Assembly (NCBI RefSeq): GCF_003688995.1
Contig: NZ_PENI01000001.1
Location: 186,001-250,000 of the forward strand
DNA: 64,000 bases
Source of the DNA: Streptomyces shenzhenensis
GTDB lineage: Bacteria > Actinomycetota > Actinomycetes > Streptomycetales > Streptomycetaceae
Reading direction: 5' to 3'
Shown: piece by piece, positions 52,172-61,791 of the stretch
Layout of the letters: every line of letters starts with the position of its first letter
How positions within the stretch are numbered: position 1 is the stretch's first letter
Notes under the pieces: model-generated
Databases searched by the model: none
Told to the model about the DNA's origin: nothing
What the model saw: the letters and a program-made list of their open reading frames with translations, nothing else
Position numbers and translations under genes: made by a program

Positions 52172-53087
52172 ACCGGATCCTCGGGTCGAGTACGGCGTAC
52201 AGCAGGTCGACGAGCAGATTGGCGATCAGGAAGACCAGCACGAGGACGGTGACGAAGCCGACCACGGTCTGGGTGTTCTGCCGCACGATCCCCTGGTAGA
52301 GCTGGTAGCCGACGCCGTGGATGTTGAAGATCCGCTCGGTCACGATCGCGCCGCCCATGAGGGCGCCGATGTCGGCGCCGATGAAGGTGACGACGGGGAT
52401 CAGGGAGTTGCGCAGCAGATGCCGGGTGATCACCCGGTGCGGGGGCAGCCCCTTGGCGATCGCCGTGCGGACGTAGTCGGAGCGCCGGTTCTCCGCGAGG
52501 GAGGTGCGGGTCAGCCGGGTGACGTAGGCGAGCGAGACGGAGGCCAGGACGAGGCCCGGCACGATCAGCTCGCCGAAGGCGGCCGCCGGCGACACCGACG
52601 GCCTGATCCAGCCCCAGGCGACGCCGAGCAGCAGCTGGAGCAGCAGCCCGGTGACGAAGGTCGGTACGGAGATGACGACCAGGGTGGCCAGCAGCACACC
52701 CGTGTCGACGGGCCGTCCGCGGCGCAGCCCGGTCAGCACGCCCAGCGCGATGCCGACGACGACCTCGAAGAGGATCGCCACGATCGTCAGCCGGACGGTG
52801 ACGGGGAACGCCGTCGCCATCAGCTCGGTGACCGGCTGGCCGTTGAACGCGGTGCCGAAGTCGCCGGTGAAGACCTTCCCCATGTAGGTCAGGTATTGCT
52901 GCCACACCGGCTTGTCGAGGCCGAGATCCCGCTTCAGCCGGGCGGCCGTCGCCGGGTCGCACTGCCGCTCGCCGCACAGGCCGGCGACCGGGTCGCCCAT
53001 CACGTTCACCATCAGGAAGATCAGCAGCGTGGCCCCGACGAACACCGGGATCATCTGGAGCAGCCGCCGGACGACATAGCGCCCCAT
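52164..53087 (-). CDS. oligopeptide ABC transporter permease, OppB-like
   Basis: A 307-residue membrane protein with six helices. It starts MGRYVVRRLLQMIPVFVGATLLIFLMV, the OppB signature. The EAA loop is VRTAIAKGLPPHRVITRHLLRNSLIPVVT (about 215-245). A large loop after helix 1 contains the pair of cysteines in GLCGERQCDP, usual for this group. It follows the substrate-binding gene by 6 bp. Confidence 0.94.
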   Translation of the reverse strand: MGRYVVRRLLQMIPVFVGATLLIFLMVNVMGDPVAGLCGERQCDPATAARLKRDLGLDKPVWQQYLTYMGKVFTGDFGTAFNGQPVTELMATAFPVTVRLTIVAILFEVVVGIALGVLTGLRRGRPVDTGVLLATLVVISVPTFVTGLLLQLLLGVAWGWIRPSVSPAAAFGELIVPGLVLASVSLAYVTRLTRTSLAENRRSDYVRTAIAKGLPPHRVITRHLLRNSLIPVVTFIGADIGALMGGAIVTERIFNIHGVGYQLYQGIVRQNTQTVVGFVTVLVLVFLIANLLVDLLYAVLDPRIRYA

Positions 53088-53093
53088 GACGGC

Positions 53094-54716
53094 TCAGCCG
53101 GCCTTGATCTCGTTGTAGACGGGGACGCTGAACGGGTTGAGCGCCACGTGGGACAGCCGCTGCGAGTAGCCCGCGCTGCCGTTCTGGTACCAGAGCGGGA
53201 CGGCCGCCATCTGGTCCCGGACGACCCGCTCGGCCTGCTGGAAGGTGGCGACCGACCTGCGGGTGTCGGTCTCGGCGTTGGCCCGGTCGACGAGCCGGTC
53301 GAAGCCCTTGTCGGACCACTTGCCGTCGTTGGAGGAGGCGTTGGTGTAGTAGAGCGGCTGCAGGAAGTTCTGGATGAGCGGGTAGTCCATCTGCCAGCCG
53401 GACCGGAACGGGCCCGTCATCCGGTGCCGGCCGATCTGGTTGCGGAAGTCGGCGAAGGTGCCGACCGGGTTGCCGATGCAGGCCTTGTCGTTGCCGAGCG
53501 CGTTGTTGATGGAGTTGCACACGGCGTCCACCCACTCCCGGTGCGAACCGCTGTCCGCGTTGTAGGTGATCGTGACCTGGCCGCCGGGGAGGCCGCCGCC
53601 CTCCTGGACCAGCTTCCTGGCCCCGGCGGGGTCGTAGTCGCAGGCCCTGCCGCACAGGCCCGCCTGGTGACCGCCCTCCGCGCCGAGCACGGGCGAGGTC
53701 CAGTCGGTGGCCGGGGTGCGGGTGTTCCGGAAGATCGTCTCGGTGATCTGCCTGCGGTTGATCGCCATGGACAGGCCGGTGCGGACCTTCTCCGCGCCGG
53801 GCCTGCTCCAGTCCTTGTCGTAGTACGGGAAGGCGAGGGTCTGGATGATGCCGGCCGGGCTGTTGATGTAGCGGCCGTCGAGGTCGCTCCTGACGTTCTT
53901 GAGCTGCGCGGCCGGTACGTCGTCGACCAGGTCGAGATTGCCGGCCAACAGGTCGGTGTAGGCGGTGTTGTTGTCCGTGTAGACCATGAGGTTCACGCCG
54001 TCGTTGCGGGCCTTGTCGGCGCCGGGGTAGGCGCCCCACTTCCGCAGGGCCATCTGGAAGCCCCTGGTGTAGGAGTCGATCGTGTAGGGCCCGTTGCCCA
54101 CGGGCTTGGCCAGCCAGGCCGCGTGGTCGGTGAAGAAGGCCCGGGGCAGCGGGGCGAAGGCCGCGTAGCCGAGGGTGTCCGGGAAGCTGGAGAACTTCTG
54201 GTTGAGCCTGACCGTGAAGGTGCGGTCGTCGACGACCTTCAGGCCGGAGAGCGTGCCGGCGCTCTGGGCGCCGCTCTCCGGGTGGACCTTGTCGTAGCCG
54301 TCGATGTAGCCGAAGAAGTAGGCGTTCTTCTGGTTGTTCTTCAGGCTCGCGCCGTAGTTCCAGGCGTCGACGAAGGACCGGGCGGTCACCTTCTCGCCGT
54401 TGGAGAAGGTCCAGCCGTCCCTGAGCGTGATCCTGAAGTGCTGCGAGTCGGTGGTGTCGATCCGCTGCGCCAGCATGTCCATGGCCCGGCCGGTTCTCGG
54501 GTCGTACCGCTTCAGGCCGCGGAAGATCATGTCGAGCACCTTGCCGCCCTGGACCTCGTTGGTGTTCGCCGGCTCCAGCGGGTTCTGCGGATCGCTCCAG
54601 GAGGCGCTGAACACCGAGCCGCGCGCCGCGCCGGTGCCGCTCCCGCCGCAGCCGGCCGCCGCGAGCACCACCGCCGCCGTGCACACGGCCCACGTCGTGT
54701 GGCTGGCTCGACGCAT
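53094..54716 (-). CDS. oligopeptide-binding lipoprotein (SBP family 5)
   Basis: A 540-residue extracytoplasmic solute-binding lipoprotein. ATG 54716 has GGAGGAGG seven bases upstream; the frame to 54749 is leader. The signal peptide ends in the lipobox AAGC (VLAAAGCGGSG). The mature protein has SBP_bac_5 features: NTNEVQGGKVLDMIFRGLKRYDP, the HFRITLRDGWTFSNGEKVTARSFVDAW region near 105 and the C-terminal QAERVVRDQMAAVPLWYQNG. It delivers peptides to the permeases encoded downstream. It is the first gene of the operon and matches SCO5117 by memory of gene order. Confidence 0.94.
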   Translation of the reverse strand: MRRASHTTWAVCTAAVVLAAAGCGGSGTGAARGSVFSASWSDPQNPLEPANTNEVQGGKVLDMIFRGLKRYDPRTGRAMDMLAQRIDTTDSQHFRITLRDGWTFSNGEKVTARSFVDAWNYGASLKNNQKNAYFFGYIDGYDKVHPESGAQSAGTLSGLKVVDDRTFTVRLNQKFSSFPDTLGYAAFAPLPRAFFTDHAAWLAKPVGNGPYTIDSYTRGFQMALRKWGAYPGADKARNDGVNLMVYTDNNTAYTDLLAGNLDLVDDVPAAQLKNVRSDLDGRYINSPAGIIQTLAFPYYDKDWSRPGAEKVRTGLSMAINRRQITETIFRNTRTPATDWTSPVLGAEGGHQAGLCGRACDYDPAGARKLVQEGGGLPGGQVTITYNADSGSHREWVDAVCNSINNALGNDKACIGNPVGTFADFRNQIGRHRMTGPFRSGWQMDYPLIQNFLQPLYYTNASSNDGKWSDKGFDRLVDRANAETDTRRSVATFQQAERVVRDQMAAVPLWYQNGSAGYSQRLSHVALNPFSVPVYNEIKAG

Positions 54717-54920
54717 GGAGTGCCTCCTCCGGAACACGCGGCTACGCACTGTGACGCCAACCCCTGAGCACCGATCGATTACCAGCCAATATCACCGCAA
54801 GGCGCTCATAAAAGGTATGAAGGACACTCGTCGGCGAAACAGTCCACCCGTACGAGGGGTGAGACCGGGGCGGCGCCGAACGAGGCGGGACCGGGGCCCG
54901 GTGTATGACACACTGCCGCG

Positions 54921-55661
54921 GTGGTCGATCGCTCGTTCAGGGATCTTTCGCTCGCCTCGCTGTACGACGCCCTCAACCCATGGGGGCCTGACAGCGACTT
55001 CTATCTGGACCTGGTGATGTCCGCCCGGTCGGTGCTCGATGTGGGGTGCGGCACGGGCCAGTTGCTGGCGCGGGCCAGGCGCGCCGGACACGACGGCCTG
55101 CTCATGGGGCTGGATCCGGCCGCCGCGATGCTCGTCCAGGCGCGACGGCGCGAACCCGGCGTCGACTGGGTGCTCGGCGGTCTCGGGACCCGGCTGTGGA
55201 ACGGCGGGTTCGATCTGGTCGTGATGACCGGGCACACCTTCCAGGCGCTCGTCCACGACGAGGAGTTGCGGCTCGCGCTGCGCGCCGTCAGGACCGCCCT
55301 GTCGCCCGGCGGCCGGTTCGTGTTCGAGACCCGGCATCCGGCGGCCCGCGCCTGGACGGGATGGACCACCGAGCACGTACGCTCCGTCAGCGACGCCGAC
55401 GGCCGTGCCGTACGGGTGTGGCACGAGGTCGACGGGCCGCCCGTCGGCGACCGGGTGCGGCTCAAGGAGACGTTCGACGGGGCGGCTTGGGACCGGCCGC
55501 GGGTCAGCCGCTCCACGCTGCGCTTCCTCGGCCCGGACGCGCTGACACGGTTCCTCCGGGAGGCGGGACTTGGCGTGGTGGAACAGTACGGCGACTGGGC
55601 ACAGGGGCCGTTGACGCAGGACAGCGCCGAGATCATCACCGTAGCGGCGCCCGTCCGCTGA
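54921..55661 (+). CDS. class I SAM-dependent methyltransferase
   Basis: A 246-residue methyltransferase. Motif I is SVLDVGCGTGQLL near 38, with the acidic LLMGLDPAAAML near 62, FDLVVMTGHTFQAL near 94 and LSPGGRFVFETRHP near 127. No partner gene hints at the substrate. GTG 54921 has no clear ribosome site, and a leaderless mRNA is possible, since the AT-rich sequence upstream (54760-54830) may hold divergent promoters with the SBP gene. The substrate is unknown. Confidence 0.88.
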   Translation: MVDRSFRDLSLASLYDALNPWGPDSDFYLDLVMSARSVLDVGCGTGQLLARARRAGHDGLLMGLDPAAAMLVQARRREPGVDWVLGGLGTRLWNGGFDLVVMTGHTFQALVHDEELRLALRAVRTALSPGGRFVFETRHPAARAWTGWTTEHVRSVSDADGRAVRVWHEVDGPPVGDRVRLKETFDGAAWDRPRVSRSTLRFLGPDALTRFLREAGLGVVEQYGDWAQGPLTQDSAEIITVAAPVR

Positions 55662-55716
55662 CCGCGGCCGTCCCGGCGCCAGCGCACCACCAGGCCCGCT
55701 TCACCGGTCTACACCA

Positions 55717-55736
55717 ATGTTTGCTTCATCAAACAT
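55717..55736. promoter_or_regulatory. palindromic operator candidate upstream of the second peptide operon
   Basis: ATGTTTG and CAAACAT form a perfect 7-bp inverted repeat with a 6-bp spacer, in an AT-rich island of an otherwise very GC-rich 239-bp gap, about 165 bp before the SBP start codon. It looks like a site for a dimeric regulator. No cognate regulator gene is adjacent. Confidence 0.5.
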
Positions 55737-55900
55737 CAACTCGCCGTTTCCGCAGGCCAAAGGTGCTGCACACGGGCCGTTGACGCGCGCAGACCGCCGC
55801 TGATAGACACACTCATCACCCGCCCGGCGCCACCAGGCCACATCCGGCTGAAGTCCGAACAGACCGTCCCTGTGCGAGCGATGACGCGAGGTCACGATTC

Positions 55901-57775
55901 ATGAGCAGGCAAGACCGGCACGGCAGCAGGCGTTCACTACCGAGAAGCCCACGATTCCGCATGCCCCGGCTGGTCGCCGCCGCCGGCGCCCTCGCCGTGA
56001 CCCTCACCGCGGGCCTCGCGACCCCCCTCGACCCGGCGCCCCGGCGGGCGGAGGCCGCCCCGGCCGAGAAGGTCCTCACCGTCGCCGTCGCGCAGAGCGT
56101 CGACTCGCTCAGCCCCTTCCTGGCGGTGCGTCTGGTCAGCACGAGCATCCTGCGGCTCACCTACGAATATCTGACCGACTACGACCCCGCGGACGCCCGT
56201 CCGGTCCCCGGCCTGGCCACCGACTGGGCGCCGTCCGCGGACAAGCTCACCTGGACGTACACGATCCGCTCCGACGCGACATGGTCGGACGGGCAGAAGG
56301 TGACCGCGCAGGACGCGGCGTGGACGTTCGACAAGCTGATGACCGATGAGGCGGCCGCCACCGCGAACGGCAGCTTCGTCTCCAACTTCCGCAAGGTGAC
56401 GGCCCCGAGCCCCACCAAGCTGGTCATCGAGCTGAAGAAGCCACAGGCCACGATGACCGCGCTGGACGTGCCGATCGTGCCCCGGCACGTCTGGGAGAAG
56501 GTCACGGACTTCTCGGCGTTCAACAACGACAAGACCTTCCCGATCGTCGGCGACGGCCCGTTCGTGCTCACCGACTACCGGCCCGACAGCTACGTGCGGC
56601 TGAAGGCCAACAAGACGTTCTGGCGCGGGGCACCGAAGTTCGACGAGCTGGTCTTCAAGTACTACAAGGACCAGGACGCCGCGGTGGCCGCGCTGCGCAA
56701 GGGCGAGGTCTCCTTCGTCGCCGGCTCGCCCTCCCTGACGCCCGCCCAGGCCGCGTCCCTCAAGGGCGAGAAGAACGTCCGCGTCAACGACGCCCCCGGC
56801 CGCCGCTTCTACGCCCTCGCCACCAACCCCGGTGCCAGGGCCAGGAACGGCGAGAAGTTCGGCGACGGCGATCCCTCCCTGCTCGACCGACGGGTGCGGC
56901 ACGCCCTGTTCATGGCGGTCGACCGCAAGACCCTCGTCGACAAGGTCTTCCAGGGCCACGCCGTCGAGGGCCAGGGCTACCTCCCGCCCCGCTTCTCCTC
57001 GTACTTCTGGCAGCCGTCCGCGAGCCAGGAGCTCACCCACGACCCCGCGCGGGCCGCCGAGCTCCTCGACCGGGCGGGCTACCGGAAGAACGCGGACGGC
57101 AAGCGCGTCGGCAAGGACGGCAAGCCGCTGAACTACCGCGTCCTGTGCCACGCCACCGACCCGAACGACAAGGCGGTCGGCCAGTACCTCGAGGAGTGGT
57201 GGGGCGAGCTCGGCATCGGCATGCGGCTCGACTGCCTCGACAACGTCACCGACCCCTGGCTCGCGGGCGAGTACGACCTCGCCTTCGACGGCTGGTCCGT
57301 CAACCCCGACCCGGACTTCGTGCTGTCCATCCACACCTGCGCGGCCCTGCCCGGCACGCCGAAGGACACCGGGGCCACGGACAACTTCATCTGCGACAGG
57401 ACGTACGACAACCTGTACACGCGGCAGCTGGCCGAGTACGACTCCGCCGAGCGGGCCACACTCGTGAAGCAGGCGGAGTCGAGGCTGTACGACCTGGGGT
57501 ACATGAACGTCATGGCGTACCCGAACGCTGTCGAGGCCTACCGCACCGACCAGATCGCGTCGATCACGACGATGCCCGAGGCCGCGGGCAACATCTACGG
57601 CCAGGACGGCTACTGGAGCTGGTGGTCGGCGGTCCCGGCCGACGACTCCGGCTCGTCCGGCGGCGGCGGTTCGACCGGCGTCGTCATCGGTGTCGTCGCG
57701 GGCGTCGTGGTCCTCGCCGGCGCCGGGCTCTTCCTCGCGCGCCGCCGCCGCGCCACCGCCGACGACCGCGAATAG
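55901..57775 (+). CDS. oligopeptide-binding protein with C-terminal membrane anchor
   Basis: A 624-residue SBP_bac_5 protein. It has an N-terminal export signal (MPRLVAAAGALAVTLTAGLA, with no lipobox Cys) and, unusually, a C-terminal anchor: a Gly/Ser linker near 587, helix GVVIGVVAGVVVLAGAGLFLA and a basic stop RRRR. The binding domain has VLTVAVAQSVDSLSPFLAVRL and TWSDGQKVTAQDAAWTFDKLM. So it is held at the membrane surface by a helix instead of lipid. It heads a five-gene operon (SBP, permease, permease, ATPase, ATPase). The ATG at 55901 fits the family. Confidence 0.93.
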   Translation: MSRQDRHGSRRSLPRSPRFRMPRLVAAAGALAVTLTAGLATPLDPAPRRAEAAPAEKVLTVAVAQSVDSLSPFLAVRLVSTSILRLTYEYLTDYDPADARPVPGLATDWAPSADKLTWTYTIRSDATWSDGQKVTAQDAAWTFDKLMTDEAAATANGSFVSNFRKVTAPSPTKLVIELKKPQATMTALDVPIVPRHVWEKVTDFSAFNNDKTFPIVGDGPFVLTDYRPDSYVRLKANKTFWRGAPKFDELVFKYYKDQDAAVAALRKGEVSFVAGSPSLTPAQAASLKGEKNVRVNDAPGRRFYALATNPGARARNGEKFGDGDPSLLDRRVRHALFMAVDRKTLVDKVFQGHAVEGQGYLPPRFSSYFWQPSASQELTHDPARAAELLDRAGYRKNADGKRVGKDGKPLNYRVLCHATDPNDKAVGQYLEEWWGELGIGMRLDCLDNVTDPWLAGEYDLAFDGWSVNPDPDFVLSIHTCAALPGTPKDTGATDNFICDRTYDNLYTRQLAEYDSAERATLVKQAESRLYDLGYMNVMAYPNAVEAYRTDQIASITTMPEAAGNIYGQDGYWSWWSAVPADDSGSSGGGGSTGVVIGVVAGVVVLAGAGLFLARRRRATADDRE

Positions 57776-57818
57776 CCGATGCACCCGACCCTCGCACCGA
57801 CTCAGCAGGCGGCCCGCC

Positions 57819-58883
57819 ATGGCCGCTGACACCGCGTCGACGCCGGCCGAGGCCGCCGGTCCGGTTCCCGCCGGACCGGCGGCCGGCCGGCCGCGGGCCC
57901 GCTCCTGGACCGGATATCTGCGGTACGGGGCCGGAAAGCTGGGCGGCGCCGTCGTCTCGCTGCTCGCCGTCCTCGTCACCGGCTTCTTCCTGTTCCGGCT
58001 GATCCCCGGCGACCCGGTCCGGACCCTGACGGGCGGCCGGCAGGTCTCGGCCGAGCAACTGGACGAGTACCGGCGGGAGTTCGGGCTGGACCTGCCGCTC
58101 TGGGAGCAGTTCACGGACTACTGCGGCAAGGCGCTCACCGGCGATCTGGGCACCTCGTACCAGTTCCACGCCCCGGTCATCGACAAGATCACCGAAGCCC
58201 TGCCGAACACCCTGCTGCTGACCGGCACCGCGTTCGTGCTGTACACCGCGCTCGGCATGTACCTCGGCACCCGCTCGGCATGGCGGCACGGCCGCCTCGG
58301 CGACCGGCTGCACACCGGCCTGGCGCTGACCCTGTACTCCGTCCCGTCGTTCTGGCTCGGTCTGCTGCTCATCATCGTGTTCTCGGTGGGCCTGGGCCCC
58401 GTCCCCGGGCTGTTCCCGACCGGCGGCATGGAGTCGGGCGGCGAGGAGGGCTTCGGCTACGTCCTCGACGTGGCTCACCACCTCGTCCTGCCGGTGATCA
58501 CCCTGGTCGCGGTCGAGTACGGGCAGACCCTGCTGGTCACCCGCTCGGCGCTGCTCGACGAGATGGGCAGCGACTATCTGACGACCGCGCGTGCCAAGGG
58601 CCTGCGGGACGACCTGGTACGGCGCCGGCACGCCGTGCCCAACGCGCTGCTGCCCACCGTCACCCTCGTCTTCGTCAACCTCGGCCGGACCGTCGCCGGT
58701 GTGATCCTGGTCGAGACGGTGTTCTCCTGGCCGGGCCTCGGCGGACTCTTCTACCAGGCACTGAGCGTGCCCGACCTGCCCCTGGTGCAGGGCCTGTTCC
58801 TCTTCTTCGCCGCGGCGGTGATCGTCATGAACACATTGGCCGATCTGCTCTATCCGCTGCTCGACCCGCGGGTGGGCCGATGA
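57819..58883 (+). CDS. peptide ABC transporter permease, OppB/DppB-like
   Basis: A 354-residue membrane permease with a 30-residue disordered N-terminus, then YGAGKLGGAVVSLLAVLVTGFFLFRLIPGDPVR, the OppB signature with GDP. The EAA loop is YLTTARAKGLRDDLVRRRHAVPNALLP (about 255-280). About six helices are visible. It begins at ATG 57819, 43 bp after the SBP stop, with only a weak AGGCGG site. Its stop overlaps the next start by ATGA. Confidence 0.93.
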   Translation: MAADTASTPAEAAGPVPAGPAAGRPRARSWTGYLRYGAGKLGGAVVSLLAVLVTGFFLFRLIPGDPVRTLTGGRQVSAEQLDEYRREFGLDLPLWEQFTDYCGKALTGDLGTSYQFHAPVIDKITEALPNTLLLTGTAFVLYTALGMYLGTRSAWRHGRLGDRLHTGLALTLYSVPSFWLGLLLIIVFSVGLGPVPGLFPTGGMESGGEEGFGYVLDVAHHLVLPVITLVAVEYGQTLLVTRSALLDEMGSDYLTTARAKGLRDDLVRRRHAVPNALLPTVTLVFVNLGRTVAGVILVETVFSWPGLGGLFYQALSVPDLPLVQGLFLFFAAAVIVMNTLADLLYPLLDPRVGR

Positions 58884-59791
58884 GCACCGAGGCCGCACGG
58901 CGCGGCCCGCGGGCCCTGGCCCGGCAGCGCCGCCGCCGGTCCGCGGCGCGGTTCTGGCAGCAGTACCGCACCCATCGCGCCGGGCTGCTGGGCCTCGCCG
59001 CGCTCGTCCTGTTCGCGCTGGTGGCACTGACCGCACCGCTGACCGTCGGCTCCGGCGTGTCCGACGTGACCGACGCGCCGGGCCGCCCCCTGGAGGCGCC
59101 CAGCGGGCGGTTCCCGCTCGGCACGGACCGGTTCGGCCGCGATCTGCTGGGCCTGGTGGTCTGGGGCTCGCGGGTCTCCCTGCTGGTCGGGCTGCTCGCC
59201 GCCGTGCTGTCGGTGGCGATCGGCGCGGTGGTCGGCATCTCCGCCGGGCACTTCCGGGGCGCGTACGGGACCGTGCTGATGCGGATCACGGACTGGTTCC
59301 TGGTGATGCCGACGCTGGTGCTCGCGATCGCGCTGGCCACCGTCATGTCCCGCTCCCTGGGCACGGTCGTCCTCGCCATCGGTGTCACCTCCTGGCCGAC
59401 GACGGCACGGCTGGTGCGGGCGCAGACGCTGGCGGTGGAGTCCCGTCCCTACATCGAGCGGGCCAGGGCGCTCGGCGGCGGCCACTGGCACGTCATGACC
59501 CGGCACGTGCTGCCCAATGTGATGCCCCTCGTGCTGGCGCAGACCACACTGATGGTCTCCTCCTCCATCCTCGCCGAGGCGACCCTGGCGTTCCTCGGCC
59601 TCGGCGATCCGACGGTCGTCTCCTGGGGCGGGCTGCTCCAGGACGCGCGTGAGGCGGGCGCGGTCAGCGCCGGCGACTGGTGGTACCTGGTGCCGCCCGG
59701 CATCGCGATCGCCCTGGTCGCGCTGGCGTTCACGCTGTGCGGGCGCGCGGTGGAGTCCGTGCTCAATCCCAGGCTGGGGGTGACCCGTTGA
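58880..59791 (+). CDS. peptide ABC transporter permease, OppC/DppC-like
   Basis: A 303-residue membrane permease. It has the OppC N-terminal part (YRTHRAGLLGLAALVLFALVALTAP), LGTDRFGRDLLGLVVWGSRVSLLVG and the EAA loop IERARALGGGHWHVMTRHVLPNVMPLV (about 195-220). It overlaps the previous gene (ATGA) and the next one (TTGA), so all are coupled. Confidence 0.94.
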   Translation: MSTEAARRGPRALARQRRRRSAARFWQQYRTHRAGLLGLAALVLFALVALTAPLTVGSGVSDVTDAPGRPLEAPSGRFPLGTDRFGRDLLGLVVWGSRVSLLVGLLAAVLSVAIGAVVGISAGHFRGAYGTVLMRITDWFLVMPTLVLAIALATVMSRSLGTVVLAIGVTSWPTTARLVRAQTLAVESRPYIERARALGGGHWHVMTRHVLPNVMPLVLAQTTLMVSSSILAEATLAFLGLGDPTVVSWGGLLQDAREAGAVSAGDWWYLVPPGIAIALVALAFTLCGRAVESVLNPRLGVTR

Positions 59792-60786
59792 CGCTCCTCG
59801 ACGTCAGGAACCTGACGGTGACGTATGCCGGCGGGGCCGCCGCCGTGCGCGGTGTGGACCTGTCGCTGGCGGCGGGACAGAAGCTCGGGATCGCCGGCGA
59901 GTCGGGCTGCGGCAAGTCCACGCTGGCGCTCGCGCTGCTGCGGCTGCTGCCCGCCGGCACCCGGGTCGGCGGGGAGATCCTGCTCGACGGCGAGGATGTC
60001 CTGGCGATGCGCTGGGGGCGGGTGCGGGCGGTGCGCTGGGCGGGCGCGTCGATCGTCTTCCAGGGGGCCATGCACTCGCTCAACCCCGTGCACCGGGTCG
60101 GCGACCAGATCGCCGAGCCGATCCTGCTGCACGGCCGGGCGACCGCTGCCGCGGCGCGGAAACGGACCGGCGAGCTCCTGGAACAGGTCGGCCTGCCCAC
60201 GGCCCGGGCGACGGCGTACCCGCATGAACTCTCCGGCGGCCAGCGGCAGCGCGTCATGATCGCCATGGCGCTCGCCTGCGCACCGCGGCTGGTCATCGCC
60301 GACGAGCCGACCACCGCCCTGGACGTGATGATCCAGGCGCAGATCCTGCGGCTGATCGAGCAGCTCGTCACCGAGCAGGACCTGGGACTGATCATGATCA
60401 GCCACGATCTGGCGGTGCTGGCCGACACCTGCGACCGGCTGGCGGTGATGTACGCGGGCCGGGTGGTCGAGGAGGGCCCGGCCCGCACCGTCCACGAGGA
60501 CGCCCGGCACCCGTACGGCAAGGCGCTGTCGACGGCGTTCCCGCACATCGGCGATCCGGCCTCCCGGTTCGCGCCCCAGGGTCTGCCCGGCGACCCGCCC
60601 GATCCGTTCGCGCTGCCCTCCGGCTGCGCGTTCCATCCGCGCTGCCCGGTCGCCCTGGACGTCTGCGCCACTCAGGACCAGATGCTGCACGAGGTGACCG
60701 GGGGACGGCGGGCCGCGTGCGTACACGTCGCCGCGGCCGTCCCGGGGCCCGCCGCCGGGGCAGCGGACACGAGGAGCACCACATGA
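59788..60786 (+). CDS. peptide ABC transporter ATPase, OppD/DppD-like
   Basis: A 332-residue ATPase. Walker A is GESGCGKST near 34, Q-loop VFQGAMHSLNP near 91, signature LSGGQRQRVMIAMALA near 150, Walker [14 protein letters not shown] near 170 and MISHDLAVLAD. The C-terminal motif is [15 protein letters not shown]. It starts at TTG 59788, overlapping the permease stop by TTGA; no other start fits without gaps. The next gene overlaps by ATGA. Confidence 0.94.
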   Translation: MTLLDVRNLTVTYAGGAAAVRGVDLSLAAGQKLGIAGESGCGKSTLALALLRLLPAGTRVGGEILLDGEDVLAMRWGRVRAVRWAGASIVFQGAMHSLNPVHRVGDQIAEPILLHGRATAAAARKRTGELLEQVGLPTARATAYPHELSGGQRQRVMIAMALACAPRLVIADEPTTALDVMIQAQILRLIEQLVTEQDLGLIMISHDLAVLADTCDRLAVMYAGRVVEEGPARTVHEDARHPYGKALSTAFPHIGDPASRFAPQGLPGDPPDPFALPSGCAFHPRCPVALDVCATQDQMLHEVTGGRRAACVHVAAAVPGPAAGAADTRSTT

Positions 60787-61775
60787 CGACACCGGCGTCT
60801 CCCCTGCTCAGCGTCCAGGGACTGCGGGTGGTCTTCCCCGGACGGCACGGTGCCCCCGAGGCACGGGCCGTGGACGGCGTCGAGCTGGACATCCGGGCCG
60901 GCGAGATCGTGGCGCTGGTCGGCGAGTCGGGCTGCGGCAAGACGACGCTGGCACGGTCCCTGCTCGGTCTGGAGCGGCCCGCCGCCGGCGTCGTGCGATT
61001 CGACGGGAAGCCGCTGGAGTACTCGTCGCGGGCGCTGCGGGCCTACCGGCGCCGCGTCCAGCTGGTGCTCCAGGATCCCAGCGGATCGCTGAACCCACGG
61101 CACACCGTGTACGACGCGGTGGCCGAAGGGCTGCGGATCCACAGGCACGCCGGGGACGAACGGAAGGCGGTCGCCGACGCCCTCTCCCGGGCGGGGCTGC
61201 GGCCGCCGGAGCGGTTCTTCCTGCGCTACCCGCACGAGTTGTCCGGCGGCCAGCGGCAGCGGGTGGTGATCGCGGGCGCGCTCGTCCTGGAGCCCGAACT
61301 CCTCGTCGCCGACGAGCCGGTGGCCTCGCTGGACGCCTCCGTGCGCGGTGAGATCCTGGCCCTGCTGCTGCGGCTGCGCACCGAACTGGGGCTCGCCGCC
61401 CTGGTCGTGACCCATGACCTCGGGCTGGCCTGGAACATCGCCGACCGGGTCGCGGTGATGTACCTGGGCCGGATCGTGGAGACGGGTCCGGTCGAAGCGG
61501 TGCTGACCGCGCCCCGGCACCCGTACACCCAGGCCCTGTTGTCGGTTCTGCCGGAGGCACCGGGCGAACCGGTCGTGCTGGCCGGTGAGCCCCCGGACCC
61601 CTCCCGCATCCCGTCCGGCTGCCGCTTCCGGGCCCGCTGCCCGATCCTGGCGAACGGCGAGGCCGACCGAGCGGGCGTCGCCGACCGCTGCCGCGCCGAG
61701 GACCCCGGCGTCCTGAACGCCGGCGGGGAGTCGCAGGCCGCCTGCCACTGGGCCGCGGAACGGGTCGGTGCCTGA
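60783..61775 (+). CDS. peptide ABC transporter ATPase, OppF/DppF-like
   Basis: A 330-residue ATPase: Walker A GESGCGKTT near 48, Q-loop VLQDPSGSLNP near 97, signature LSGGQRQRVVIAGALV near 155, Walker B LLVADEPVASLDAS near 175 and VVTHDLGLAWNIAD. The C-terminal motif is GCRFRARCPI with later Cys residues. It is the last gene of the plus-strand peptide operon. It is convergent with the PIN-domain gene, with 16 bp between stops. Its C-terminal Cys spacing differs from that of the two minus-strand OppF-like proteins. Confidence 0.94.
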   Translation: MTTPASPLLSVQGLRVVFPGRHGAPEARAVDGVELDIRAGEIVALVGESGCGKTTLARSLLGLERPAAGVVRFDGKPLEYSSRALRAYRRRVQLVLQDPSGSLNPRHTVYDAVAEGLRIHRHAGDERKAVADALSRAGLRPPERFFLRYPHELSGGQRQRVVIAGALVLEPELLVADEPVASLDASVRGEILALLLRLRTELGLAALVVTHDLGLAWNIADRVAVMYLGRIVETGPVEAVLTAPRHPYTQALLSVLPEAPGEPVVLAGEPPDPSRIPSGCRFRARCPILANGEADRAGVADRCRAEDPGVLNAGGESQAACHWAAERVGA

Positions 61776-61791
61776 CGGCGGCGGGCCTCGC

